Source: JBBDXA01 sp040902585 (GTDB taxonomy: Bacteria > Planctomycetota > Phycisphaerae > Phycisphaerales > Phycisphaeraceae). From it: a stretch of 10,078 nt of DNA. The translations under genes and the position numbers were made by a program. Positions within the stretch are counted from its first letter, which is position 1; every line of letters starts with the position of its first letter. The DNA lies in the NCBI GenBank assembly GCA_040902585.1, contig JBBDXA010000001.1:1-10078 (forward strand), in the 5' to 3' direction. The notes below the pieces were generated by a model, which did not search any database, was not told the DNA's origin, and worked only from the letters and a program-made list of their open reading frames with translations. This document shows positions 1-6,388 of the stretch, in pieces.

Positions 1-20
1 GGGGGGGGGGGGGGGGGGGG
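1..20. other. Poly-G run at the window edge
   Basis: Twenty consecutive G bases open the window and are followed by normal mixed sequence. Read on the minus strand they would add a run of prolines to the protein encoded at 1-987. A pure homopolymer exactly at the end of the sequence is most simply a contig-end or sequencing artefact, so the C-terminal residues of that protein should not be trusted. Confidence 0.7.
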
Positions 21-987
21 CCGGGGGAGTGGCTTTCAGCTTGGCGGCAGCTTCGCTGAGCAGGACCGTGGCCTTGGTCGCGTTGAAGCCGGCCTCGCTG
101 TTCTGTTCGACGAATCGGGACAGGTATGCCTCGGTGCGGACCCACAGCTCGCGATCCTGCGGCTTGGCGGCCACCGCAAAGCCCCGGAGCCATTCGCCCA
201 GCGCCAGGGCTTCCTCCGCCTTCAGCTCCTCCAGCGCTTTGACGGCCAGCGGCGTAAGTTGCTTCATCCTTTCATCCTGCACGCGGTCGAGGACGGCCAG
301 CGCAGCGGCGGCATCGTCGAGCTCGATCACATTAAGCCTGACGATTTCCTCCGCGGAGGCGAAGTCGTTGGCGTTGGCCTGTAACTTTTCCTGAAGGCGG
401 GCGACCTGCTTCGTGACGCGGTCGAGGCGCATGGCATCATCCATGCGAGCCTTGGCGTCCTCACCCTGGGGCAGCTTCTTCGGCGCGGCCAGGGTGACGA
501 CGCGGCGAAACGCACCAGCCGCGTCGCCATAGCTACGGGCATCCATCTTCTCGTGCCCGATCGCCATCAGCGTTTCGAGCAGCCGGTTCAGGGCGGGATC
601 GCGCTCTTCCACCTTGCCGGCGCGGGACTGCTTGGTGAGGATTTCCGCCAGCTTGTCGCGGGCGGCGTCGCGCTGGTCGGGAACGGTCTGGGCGAGCAGG
701 GTCATGGCGTCGGCGGCTGTGGTGTAGCCATCGGCATGGCGCTGGCCCAGGTCGTAGGCCGCCTCGCACATCAGCGCGAGCAGGGCGGGCGTGTCAGTGC
801 TGGTCCGGGCGGCGGCCAGCAGAGAGGCAGCAAGGGCGACGTCATCCCCGCGGTCCGTGGTGCCGCTCACCTGCTTGACGCGCGGGCCATAGACGGCGTC
901 GAAGACCTGCTGAGCGTCGTCGGCCTGAAGGGCGCGGGGGGCAGCGATCGTGGTGAGAATCAAAACGACAACAAACATGTATCTCAT
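1..987 (-). CDS. Exported helical protein of unknown function, 3' end missing
   Basis: An open frame of 329 codons runs from the ATG at 987 off the window edge without a stop. The N-terminus MRYMFVVVLILTTIAAPR is a Sec-type signal peptide with likely cleavage after ALQA (about residue 22), so the protein should be exported. The mature part is rich in Ala, Leu, Glu and Lys and reads as repeated amphipathic helices, as in TPR-like proteins. It includes a conserved-looking early block (VFDAVYGPRVKQV, then DDVALAASLLAAA). I know similar proteins only as unannotated planctomycete hypotheticals, and that memory cannot be checked here. The start at 987 is supported by AAAGGG about 10 nt upstream and a consensus -10 box further up; an in-frame ATG at 978 is an alternative. 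The gene is transcribed away from the kinase relic at 1153. The last residues fall in the poly-G run and are doubtful. Confidence 0.8.
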   Translation of the reverse strand, partial: MRYMFVVVLILTTIAAPRALQADDAQQVFDAVYGPRVKQVSGTTDRGDDVALAASLLAAARTSTDTPALLALMCEAAYDLGQRHADGYTTAADAMTLLAQTVPDQRDAARDKLAEILTKQSRAGKVEERDPALNRLLETLMAIGHEKMDARSYGDAAGAFRRVVTLAAPKKLPQGEDAKARMDDAMRLDRVTKQVARLQEKLQANANDFASAEEIVRLNVIELDDAAAALAVLDRVQDERMKQLTPLAVKALEELKAEEALALGEWLRGFAVAAKPQDRELWVRTEAYLSRFVEQNSEAGFNATKATVLLSEAAAKLKATPPAPPPPPP

Positions 988-1017
988 GCCGGAATTCCCT
1001 TTTGAAAGGAAGGAAGC

Positions 1018-1046
1018 ATTATACGGTCTGCTCATGAGTCTGTACC
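1018..1046 (-). promoter_or_regulatory. Sigma70-type promoter for the exported protein gene
   Basis: On the minus strand a perfect TATAAT (1018-1023) is preceded by a 17-nt spacer and GGTACA (1041-1046), a poor match to TTGACA. The -10 box lies about 30 nt before the ATG at 987, leaving a short leader that contains the AAAGGG ribosome binding site. The -35 box is weak, so the call rests on the -10 box and its position. Confidence 0.55.
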
Positions 1047-1152
1047 ATCGTTTTGCTGCGGCGCGTGCTTGTAAGCCCCGTCCCGGCACGGCGCGCCGTG
1101 AGATATGCAACCCCTGGCCCGCACCCTCCCGGGTGGTGCTTCTCCCAACGCC

Positions 1153-1278
1153 ATGCAAGATTCCCCTCTCTTCCTCGGCATCGATCTGGGCACCGGCGGC
1201 GTGCGCGTTGGGGGTGGAGGCAGGTCGTTCCAGTCGTCGCCTCCACCAACGCGCTACGAAGGGGACACTTCTATGTGA
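1153..1278 (+). pseudogene. Broken 5' end of an FGGY sugar kinase gene
   Basis: From the ATG at 1153 the frame reads MQDSPLFLGIDLGTGGVRV. This matches the start of the intact kinase at 3053 (MNCNSPLFLGIDLGTGGVRV) and contains the phosphate-binding GIDLGTGG motif. DNA at 1168-1208 is identical over 41 bp to 3071-3111, and the codons just before it are alignable with a few changes. After 1208 the similarity stops. The frame runs into unrelated Gly- and Pro-rich codons and ends at TGA 1276-1278, giving 41 residues that cannot form a kinase. It is therefore a duplicated or split-off gene start. The region 1047-1152 upstream may be the former leader of the kinase operon; I see no clear promoter there. 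Confidence 0.75.
1207..1250 (+). repeat. Imperfect inverted repeat at the relic breakpoint
   Basis: GTTGGGGGTGGAGGC (1207-1221) pairs with GCCTCCACCAAC (1239-1250): 12 bp with a 3-nt bulge and a 17-nt loop. It begins exactly where similarity to the kinase gene ends and stops about 10 bp before the insertion-sequence-like repeats. No T run follows, so it does not look like a terminator. Confidence 0.5.
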
Positions 1279-1337
1279 GTCCAAGTAGGGGACATTTCTA
1301 TTGAGCGTTCACAGACATTTCTATTTGGGTTGACACA
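1261..1337 (+). mobile_element. Insertion sequence end-like repeats (three units)
   Basis: Three related units follow each other: GGGGACACTTCTAT at 1261, GGGGACATTTCTAT at 1288 and GACATTTCTAT at 1314 (GAC cores spaced 27 and 23 bp). Several insertion sequence groups, including IS21-like elements, carry multiple short repeats at their ends. The family here cannot be fixed without a transposase gene, and none follows. Two units of nearly the same sequence and spacing occur on the opposite strand at the far end of the window. Confidence 0.5.
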
Positions 1338-1357
1338 TAGCCCACACCCTGTATGGT
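1330..1357 (+). promoter_or_regulatory. Promoter candidate reading toward the glycosyltransferase
   Basis: A perfect TTGACA (1330-1335), a 16-nt spacer and TATGGT (1352-1357) form a plausible sigma70-type promoter directly after the terminal-like repeats. In insertion sequences such a promoter normally drives the transposase. Here the next gene is the glycosyltransferase at 1485, so the promoter may have been captured by that gene. The 127 nt between contain only very short frames, with no recognisable gene. Confidence 0.4.
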
Positions 1358-1484
1358 GCCGCCGAGGCAAAGATGCGATCATCATCGGTCGCACTCGCAT
1401 CGAGGAAGAACCGGTGGTGTCCCTGATCCCGTCCGCTATCGGGGGCTAAGGCGATGGGTGCTGTCAAGTCAAGGTGCGTGACAA

Positions 1485-3005
1485 ATGAGGAAGGATGCAC
1501 GCGTTGAGTCCCATTTCTGGTTCATGGCAATCGTGGTCTGCTTATTTGCTCTCATTTCAGGCGTGACCGCCTATCACCACGAATCGTGGGCCGATGAAGC
1601 CGATGCCTGGCTGGCGGCGCGGGATATGACGCCCGGTGAGTTATGGCAGTGGACCGGTTACGCGGGGCACCCTTCGCTCTGGTATCTGCTTATCATGCCG
1701 CTGGCGAAGCTGGGGCTACCCTATGGCAGCATCAAGGTTCTCAACTGGGTATTCGCCGTTCTTGCGGTGAGCATCATCGCCCAGCGCGGGCCTTGGCCGC
1801 GATGGTTTCGTGTTCTCATTATTTTCTCGTATGTCTTCCTCTACCAGTACGCGGTGATCGCGCGGTGTTACGCGCTGTTTTGCCTGCTCCTGTTTTCGGC
1901 GGCGTCGCTGTACGGCGATCGATGGCGCAAGCCGGTGCTGCTGGGGACGGTGCTCCTTCTGCTGGCCAACGTCACCGCCCATGCCTTCTTCCTGTGCGGG
2001 ATCGTGTTGCTGGTCTGGGGCCTTGAAGCCTGGCGTTGCGGTCGATTGCGCGGTCGCGTAGGGGCGGGTCTGGGACTGGCCGCGGCCGGGCTCATCCTCT
2101 CCTTCCTTCAACTAAAACCGCCGCCGGAAAAGGCTTCGCTGTTTCCCTACGCCAACTGGCATTCGCTGTCGCACCTATCGACTAACGTCCTGTTCCCGAA
2201 GCTGCCATGGCGTCCGGAGATGTTTCGACACTGGCTGTACTCGAATCCGATCGCTGCTGACTTCGTCGTCGGCATCATGGTTACGATCAGTCTGGCGGCA
2301 CTGGTGATGCTCGCGGCGTCGCTCCTGCGCAAACCGGGTGTGCTGGTCTTCTTCATCGCGGCGATGGGATCGCTCGTCTATATTTTTTTCTTTAGGTACT
2401 ACGGCGGCGACCACCATGCCGCGCTCGTGCTGGCCTTGTGTCTGTTTACACTCTGGATCGCTCGCGGCAACGAAGAGCAACGCTGGCTTCCGCCGCGACT
2501 CGATCGGATCAGCGAGCGTTGCTCGCGCCCTGCGGAGAAGGCGGCCATGCTCCTCATCGCGACGGGACTGATCGCTTCCGTCTGGACCGCCGGCTACTAC
2601 AGCCTTCGCGATATTCAGGAGGCGTATTCCGGATCGGAAGAGGTCGCCCAATTCCTCCGTGAGCGACCTGCCGGCATCATGATCGCAGCCGATCACGCGC
2701 CCGCCGCCGAAAGCATCAGCGCCTACCTTGGTGAACCGATCTGGCAGCTCCGGGCAGCCGCATATCAGACTTATCTCCCCTGGAACTTGTCGGACCAGAC
2801 GCTTCAGGACCGGATCGAGCTGAACGACCAGGAGCTCTTCGATGCGGTTCAGAAGCAGTTGCATGCCGCCAAGGAGGTCTGGCTCATCACGAATCGGCCT
2901 CTCTCGGAGCCACGCGATTTTCAACTCCTGTTTCGCAACGAACGCATACCCTTCAGCGATGCGGATGAGCAATACTTTGTCTACCGCTGGCTGCGATGGA
3001 GATGA
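1485..3005 (+). CDS. GT-C type (GT39-like) membrane glycosyltransferase
   Basis: A 506-residue polytopic membrane protein. After the first membrane helix (about residues 13-30) comes SWADEADAWLAARD (34-47), carrying the acidic D37-E38 pair, and then GHPSLWYLL (61-69). This order, an acidic pair in the first outer loop followed by a GHP-W block, is typical of bacterial GT-C enzymes related to GT39/ArnT. These use polyprenyl-phosphate sugars to glycosylate proteins, lipids or cell-wall polymers at the outer face of the cytoplasmic membrane. About ten hydrophobic segments extend to about residue 375, and a soluble tail of about 130 residues follows. The ATG at 1485 has GGTG about 8 nt upstream; an ATG at 1524 would cut into the first helix. 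The gene lies between the kinase relic and the intact kinase, ending 47 nt before the latter, so read-through is possible. Donor and acceptor cannot be predicted. Confidence 0.7.
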   Translation: MRKDARVESHFWFMAIVVCLFALISGVTAYHHESWADEADAWLAARDMTPGELWQWTGYAGHPSLWYLLIMPLAKLGLPYGSIKVLNWVFAVLAVSIIAQRGPWPRWFRVLIIFSYVFLYQYAVIARCYALFCLLLFSAASLYGDRWRKPVLLGTVLLLLANVTAHAFFLCGIVLLVWGLEAWRCGRLRGRVGAGLGLAAAGLILSFLQLKPPPEKASLFPYANWHSLSHLSTNVLFPKLPWRPEMFRHWLYSNPIAADFVVGIMVTISLAALVMLAASLLRKPGVLVFFIAAMGSLVYIFFFRYYGGDHHAALVLALCLFTLWIARGNEEQRWLPPRLDRISERCSRPAEKAAMLLIATGLIASVWTAGYYSLRDIQEAYSGSEEVAQFLRERPAGIMIAADHAPAAESISAYLGEPIWQLRAAAYQTYLPWNLSDQTLQDRIELNDQELFDAVQKQLHAAKEVWLITNRPLSEPRDFQLLFRNERIPFSDADEQYFVYRWLRWR

Positions 3006-3052
3006 TCGGTCCGATGGACGGATCCGCGTAGGCAATGTATCCATCCGTACGT

Positions 3053-4789
3053 ATGAACTGTAATTCACCCCTCTTCCTCGGCATCGATCTGGGCACCGGC
3101 GGCGTGCGCGTCCTGGCCGTGCGCGCTGATGGCGAAGTACTCGCCTCCCACAGCGTGCCGTTCGAGATGACCACATCGAACCTGCCCGCCGGCTGGCATG
3201 AACAGGATGCTCGCGCATGGTGGGACATCACCAAACAGGCGATCATCGGCGTCGTCCTCCAACTCCAATCGCGCGGCCTTCCACTGGACGCCATCAAAGC
3301 CCTCGCCGTCGATGGCACCAGCGGCACCGTTGTCGGAATCGATGAGACGGGCGAGCCCGTGCGCCCGGCGATGATGTACAACGACAGCCGCGCGACTGAA
3401 GAAGCAGAACAACTCGCCGCCCTCGCGGCCCAGGAACCCGCCTCGCCTGGCGGCACCATCGCCGCGTCATACGCCATCGCCAAAGTCCGCTGGCTGGCGA
3501 CGCACGAGGCCGCGGCATTTCACAAGGTGAAATGCTTCGTGCATCAGGCGGATTTCATCGTGGGCAGACTCACCGGCGAGATCGCGGTGACCGACTACAG
3601 CAACGCCTTGAAGATGGGCTTTGATCTGGTCAGCGGCACGTGGCCGGCCTGGCTGGGCGGGTTGCCGGGGATTTGCGAGCGATTGCCGCGGGTGGTCGCG
3701 CCGGGTTCCTACATCGCCTCGCTGCGCGAAGAGGCGGCCCGCGAGTTGGGGCTGCCCGCGAAGGTGCAGGTGATCGCCGGGGCGACCGATGGCACGGCCG
3801 GCTTCCTCGCCAGCGGCGCGAAGGCGATTGGCGATGACAACACCACGCTGGGCACCACGCTGGTCTTCAAGCGATTGAGCGACAAGCCGGTGATCGATCC
3901 GCGCGGGTTGATTTATTGTCACAAGTTGCCGGGCGGGAAATCGGGTGGCTGTGGCGGAGTCCGCGACGCCACGGCTCGGGACGCCAACGGCGCGAAGGAT
4001 GCAGCGGGGACGCAGGCCGGGGCATCGGCGGACCTCAGCCCCAGCCACCCCGAAGACCTGTGGCTGCCCGGCGCGGCAAGCAACACCGGCTGCCAGTGGA
4101 TGAGCGCATTCAAAGACGATGTGAAATCACTCGACGCCCGCGCCGCTGCTCACCTGCCTTGCAATATCCTCGCCTATCCGCTCGCCCGAATCGGCGAACG
4201 GTTTCCCTTTCTCGCGCCGCAGGCGACCGGCTTCATCGACCCGCCCACGAACGATCGCGATACCGACTACGCCGCGAAACTGCAAGGCGTCGCGCTGCTG
4301 GAACGCCTGTGTTACGAATCACTCGACGCGGCCTGTCTCACTCCCCTCCCTCTTAGGGAGGGGCCGGGGGAGGGTCGAGCGAACAACACACAACCATCCA
4401 CCGCTTCACCCGACGCGCAGGCCGAATCATCCCAAGTCAACAGTGCTCCATTTGCCCGACCCTCCCCTAACCCCTCCCTGAGAGGGAGGGGAATCAAACT
4501 CAACCCCGTCTACGCCACCGGCGGCGGGAGTCACAGTGATGTCTGGATGCAACTCCGCGCCGATGCAACCGCCCGCGTCTACCACAGGCCGGCCGCCCCC
4601 GAATCCGCCTTCGGTGCCGCCATCCTCGCCGCCGCCGGTTCACACTTCAGCGACCTGTGGACCGCGATCGCTTCGATGGTGCGCATCGAGCGTACCTTCC
4701 AACCGGACACGCAACGCCGAGCGAAGTACGATGAACTCTTCGCTCGCTTCAAAGCGCTGCTGCGCGAGCGCGGCTGGCACAAAGCTTGA
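3053..4789 (+). CDS. FGGY-family carbohydrate kinase (ribulokinase/xylulokinase-like) with two in-frame insertions
   Basis: A cytoplasmic ATP-dependent sugar kinase of 578 residues. It shows the FGGY landmarks in order: GIDLGTGG (10-17), VDGTSGT (86-92), MYNDSRA (108-114), ATDGTAGF (244-251; D246 the expected catalytic base), GTTLVFKRL (267-275), LWLPGAASNTG (336-346) and YATGGGSHSDVW (487-498). The MYND.RA and GASNTG pattern recalls the D-ribulokinase-like group in cyanobacteria and plants; xylulokinase and fuculokinase remain possible. Residues about 297-335 and 430-483 are foreign Gly/Ala- and Pro/Ser-rich stretches, each bounded by DNA inverted repeats. Without them the length is about 485, normal for the family. 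The start at 3053 is chosen because it aligns with the relic start at 1153; an in-frame ATG at 3035 is an alternative, and neither has a clear ribosome binding site. The aldolase follows by 75 nt, suggesting an operon. Confidence 0.85.
   Translation: MNCNSPLFLGIDLGTGGVRVLAVRADGEVLASHSVPFEMTTSNLPAGWHEQDARAWWDITKQAIIGVVLQLQSRGLPLDAIKALAVDGTSGTVVGIDETGEPVRPAMMYNDSRATEEAEQLAALAAQEPASPGGTIAASYAIAKVRWLATHEAAAFHKVKCFVHQADFIVGRLTGEIAVTDYSNALKMGFDLVSGTWPAWLGGLPGICERLPRVVAPGSYIASLREEAARELGLPAKVQVIAGATDGTAGFLASGAKAIGDDNTTLGTTLVFKRLSDKPVIDPRGLIYCHKLPGGKSGGCGGVRDATARDANGAKDAAGTQAGASADLSPSHPEDLWLPGAASNTGCQWMSAFKDDVKSLDARAAAHLPCNILAYPLARIGERFPFLAPQATGFIDPPTNDRDTDYAAKLQGVALLERLCYESLDAACLTPLPLREGPGEGRANNTQPSTASPDAQAESSQVNSAPFARPSPNPSLRGRGIKLNPVYATGGGSHSDVWMQLRADATARVYHRPAAPESAFGAAILAAAGSHFSDLWTAIASMVRIERTFQPDTQRRAKYDELFARFKALLRERGWHKA
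3941..4053 (+). repeat. Inverted-repeat-bounded insertion 1 inside the kinase gene
   Basis: The sequence at 3941-3963 and the reverse complement of 4029-4053 match over 23-25 bp, with about three mismatches and two one-base gaps. Both begin TCGGG(G)TGGCTG and end GTCCG. Between them lies GC-rich sequence with further small palindromes. The segment starts on a codon boundary and reads without a stop as a Gly/Ala/Asp-rich stretch. It separates YCHKLPGG from LWLPGAASNTG, blocks that are nearly adjacent in relatives as I recall the family. It looks like a REP-type palindromic element inserted in frame into a surface loop. Confidence 0.55.
4342..4492 (+). repeat. REP-like inverted pair, insertion 2 inside the kinase gene
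   Basis: The 39 bp at 4342-4380 match the reverse complement of 4454-4492 at 34 of 39 positions. Each copy contains a perfect 9-bp hairpin with a 3-nt loop (CCCCTCCCT / AGGGAGGGG), followed by GGGGAGGGTCG. The copies point toward each other around a 73-nt spacer. The whole unit is read through in frame, giving the Pro/Arg/Gly-rich ends (PLPLREGPGEG and RPSPNPSLRGRG) of a stretch that interrupts the kinase just before its conserved NPVYATGGG segment. The architecture is that of a paired REP element (BIME-like). Confidence 0.75.
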
Positions 4790-4811
4790 GGCTTGAGGCT
4801 TGAGGCTTGAG
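4784..4811 (+). repeat. Heptamer tandem array GCTTGAG x4
   Basis: Four perfect copies of GCTTGAG lie head to tail. The first copy contains the kinase stop codon (TGA 4787-4789), so the array begins inside the gene. It is followed within 5 nt by a second, different heptamer array, and together they fill nearly all of the kinase-aldolase gap. Confidence 0.85.
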
Positions 4812-4816
4812 GCGCG

Positions 4817-4858
4817 AAACCCTGAACCCTGAACCCTGAACCCGCAACCCGGAACTCT
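4817..4858 (+). repeat. Heptamer array GAACCCT/GAACCCG before the aldolase start
   Basis: Six heptamers in register: AAACCCT, GAACCCT, GAACCCT, GAACCCG, CAACCCG, GAACTCT. The 20-mer gaacccgcaacccggaactc at 4838-4857 ends 7 nt before the aldolase ATG and occurs again, 7 nt before an ATG, in front of nuoH. The array leaves no room for a standard ribosome binding site; the nearest purine run is GGAA about 12 nt upstream of the ATG. Confidence 0.85.
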
Positions 4859-4864
4859 CCACCC

Positions 4865-5530
4865 ATGTCCGACCTCCTCCACGAACTCGTCCAGACCGGC
4901 CGCGACCTCGTCGCCCAAAATCTCGTCGCGGGTGCCGGCGGCAACACCTCCGTCCGCGATGGCGATGGCATGTGGATCAGCCCCAGCGGCTTTTCTTTTC
5001 AGGATGCCACGCCCGATGACTATCCACTGGTCAATATCGCCTCCGGTGAAATCACCAAAGGCACCCGCCGCCCGTCCAGCGAAGTGCTCATGCATCTTTG
5101 GATCTATCGCGTCCGGCCTGATGTACACGCGATTATACATACCCATCCGAAAATGACGATCGCTCTATGTAGTGCCGGACATACACTCAAACCAATGTAT
5201 GCGGACTATTACGTTTACCTCGGCCGCAAAGTCCCGCATCTGGATTACGTCACGGTCACGACGCCCGAGCTGGCCAAGGCGGTGGAGGCGGAATTCAAAG
5301 ATGAAAAAGTCGTCGGCTGCGTGCTGCGTAATCACGGCGTGATCACCGTCGGCCGGTCTATTAAGGAAGCCGTCTTCCGCACCGCCGCCGTCGAAGAACA
5401 GGCCTTCATCCAGTGGCACGCCACCGTCTGCGGCACGCCGGTGTTCCTGTCGGATGAAGAACTCACGAAGCTCGATGAACTGGGCAGCGAAGTGTATCGA
5501 AGGGCGCTGCTGGCGCAGATGAAGGCGTGA
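4865..5530 (+). CDS. Class II aldolase, FucA/AraD family
   Basis: A 221-residue zinc-dependent aldolase or epimerase, close in length to E. coli L-fuculose-1-phosphate aldolase (about 215). GNTSVR (26-31) and SPSG (39-42) are phosphate-binding elements. RPSSE (69-73) supplies E73, the expected catalytic acid/base. HTHP (92-95) gives zinc ligands H92 and H94, and RNHGVITVG (155-163) supplies the third histidine, H157. These positions agree with FucA to within two residues as I recall it, and no key residue is missing. The family cleaves or epimerises ketose phosphates to give glycolytic intermediates. With the FGGY kinase 75 nt upstream it suggests phosphorylation and then cleavage of a ketose. 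L-fuculose, L-rhamnulose and L-ribulose are all possible, because the exact substrate is not readable from sequence. The ATG at 4865 is the only sensible start. Confidence 0.85.
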   Translation: MSDLLHELVQTGRDLVAQNLVAGAGGNTSVRDGDGMWISPSGFSFQDATPDDYPLVNIASGEITKGTRRPSSEVLMHLWIYRVRPDVHAIIHTHPKMTIALCSAGHTLKPMYADYYVYLGRKVPHLDYVTVTTPELAKAVEAEFKDEKVVGCVLRNHGVITVGRSIKEAVFRTAAVEEQAFIQWHATVCGTPVFLSDEELTKLDELGSEVYRRALLAQMKA

Positions 5531-5536
5531 GGCGGA

Positions 5537-5568
5537 AGGGACGGAGGAACGGAGGGACGAAGGGACGA
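5537..5568 (+). repeat. Octamer tandem array AGGGACGA
   Basis: Four 8-bp units in register, AGGGACGG, AGGAACGG, AGGGACGA and AGGGACGA, begin 6 nt after the aldolase stop codon and continue into further G/A-rich sequence to about 5578. No hairpin or T run is seen, so this is a repeat rather than a terminator. From here to 5656 nothing else is recognised. Confidence 0.75.
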
Positions 5569-5656
5569 AGGGGAGGGATCGGGTGCGAGCCGCGACGTGT
5601 CGAAAGCGGAATCAACAATGAGTGCTGGGTTTCGCGTCTCGCCGCACGGCTGATGC

Positions 5657-6142
5657 CTACAACTGCTTCAGCGCGATGACTCGAAACGGCCAGTACGAAC
5701 CATGCTCGGATCGGGTTGTCGCACCGCCGCGGCCTCCCATGATGAACCCCACCTTCGGATCCTTCGGTCGCAGCAGCAACGATTCAGCATCTCTCTCCAG
5801 AACCATGGCCGGCCACCCGCTTTTGAAATCCTCAAACTGAAGTGACACCGCGCCCTCAGCATCTAACTCATAGGTTCCCTTGTAGCTTCGAACGGTGAAC
5901 CCGGCCTCCCACATAACGACGACCCCGTCGGGCATGAAGTTGAGGTCCGTGTCGCCATCCATCCCGATCCACTTTCCGTTCCACGAACGAAATCGCACCT
6001 TGCCATCCCTGGCGAGTTGGCCTTTGAACTCAGCAACCGCGGATGATTCCGATGGTTGGATGACGGCCGGCGAACCACACCCGGCAACGATAGCCGCGAC
6101 AAGGCATGCAACGGTGACCAGCGCTGAACGGTTTCGGTTCAT
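5657..6142 (-). CDS. Small lipoprotein of unknown function
   Basis: A 161-residue protein. The N-terminus MNRNRSALVTVACLVAAIV ends in VAGC (19-22), a clear lipobox, so the protein should be lipidated on C22 and membrane anchored. The mature part is short and β-rich, with many aromatic and glycine residues: WNGKWIGMDGDTDLNFMPDG, then a GTYELDAEGAVSLQFEDF segment and a Gly-rich GGRGGATT stretch. This recalls small lipocalin-like or META-like folds, but I do not recognise a family. The frame is open far upstream; 6142 is chosen because only there does a signal peptide begin directly, with GGAA about 8 nt upstream. An ATG at 6154 would add four residues. The gene converges on the aldolase and stands alone. 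Confidence 0.7.
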   Translation of the reverse strand: MNRNRSALVTVACLVAAIVAGCGSPAVIQPSESSAVAEFKGQLARDGKVRFRSWNGKWIGMDGDTDLNFMPDGVVVMWEAGFTVRSYKGTYELDAEGAVSLQFEDFKSGWPAMVLERDAESLLLRPKDPKVGFIMGGRGGATTRSEHGSYWPFRVIALKQL

Positions 6143-6191
6143 GGTCGGTTCCATGCAAAGACGAATGGCCGAGCGTTGCGAAGGTGGCGCA

Positions 6192-6207
6192 GGGCTGCAA
6201 TCAGCCC
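6192..6207. repeat. Short hairpin GGGCTG-CAAT-CAGCCC
   Basis: A perfect 6-bp stem with a 4-nt loop lies 50 bp upstream of the lipoprotein start. The stretch 6160-6388 shows no convincing gene and holds only this hairpin and the one at 6307. It may be a small dispersed palindrome. Confidence 0.4.
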
Positions 6208-6306
6208 ATCCTACTTGCTGTTTCATGCTATCACCCGCCGCCGCCCGCAACAATGGTCTGAGTCCGCGGGTGAACGATGAAGTGTACCTGAGCCTGAATC
6301 CGGTGG

Positions 6307-6326
6307 CTGGGCGGGAGTCCGCCCAG
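6307..6326. repeat. Hairpin CTGGGCGG-GAGT-CCGCCCAG
   Basis: A perfect 8-bp stem with a 4-nt loop is followed at once by a GC-rich near-repeat, GGCCCCGGCCC twice (6327-6350). No T run follows on either strand. It looks like a REP-type palindrome in the debris next to the transposase remnant. Confidence 0.5.
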
Positions 6327-6388
6327 GCCCCGGCCCAAGCCCCGGCCCGATCCACCTCGTGCGTCCGACGGGAGGAGATGGTGTGGAT

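Noticed and set aside
553..1005. Plus-strand open frame opposite the exported protein
   Set aside because: It is antisense to a frame with a signal peptide, ribosome binding site and promoter, and has Gly/Val-rich shadow composition.
1338..1484. Small gene before the glycosyltransferase
   Set aside because: The frames here are under 35 codons. One plus-strand frame ending at the TAA at 1447 looks mildly protein-like but has no start codon with a ribosome binding site and no recognisable family.
3006..3052. Terminator between the glycosyltransferase and the kinase
   Set aside because: Only a weak GGAT/ATCC pairing is present, with no stable stem and no T run.
2175..3218. Long minus-strand open frame opposite the glycosyltransferase
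   Set aside because: It is antisense to a gene with clear membrane and GT-C motifs, is Arg-rich with no motif of its own, and is explained by GC-rich codon bias.
4784..4858. CRISPR-like array
   Set aside because: The units are 7-bp head-to-tail repeats with no spacers, and no cas gene is present.
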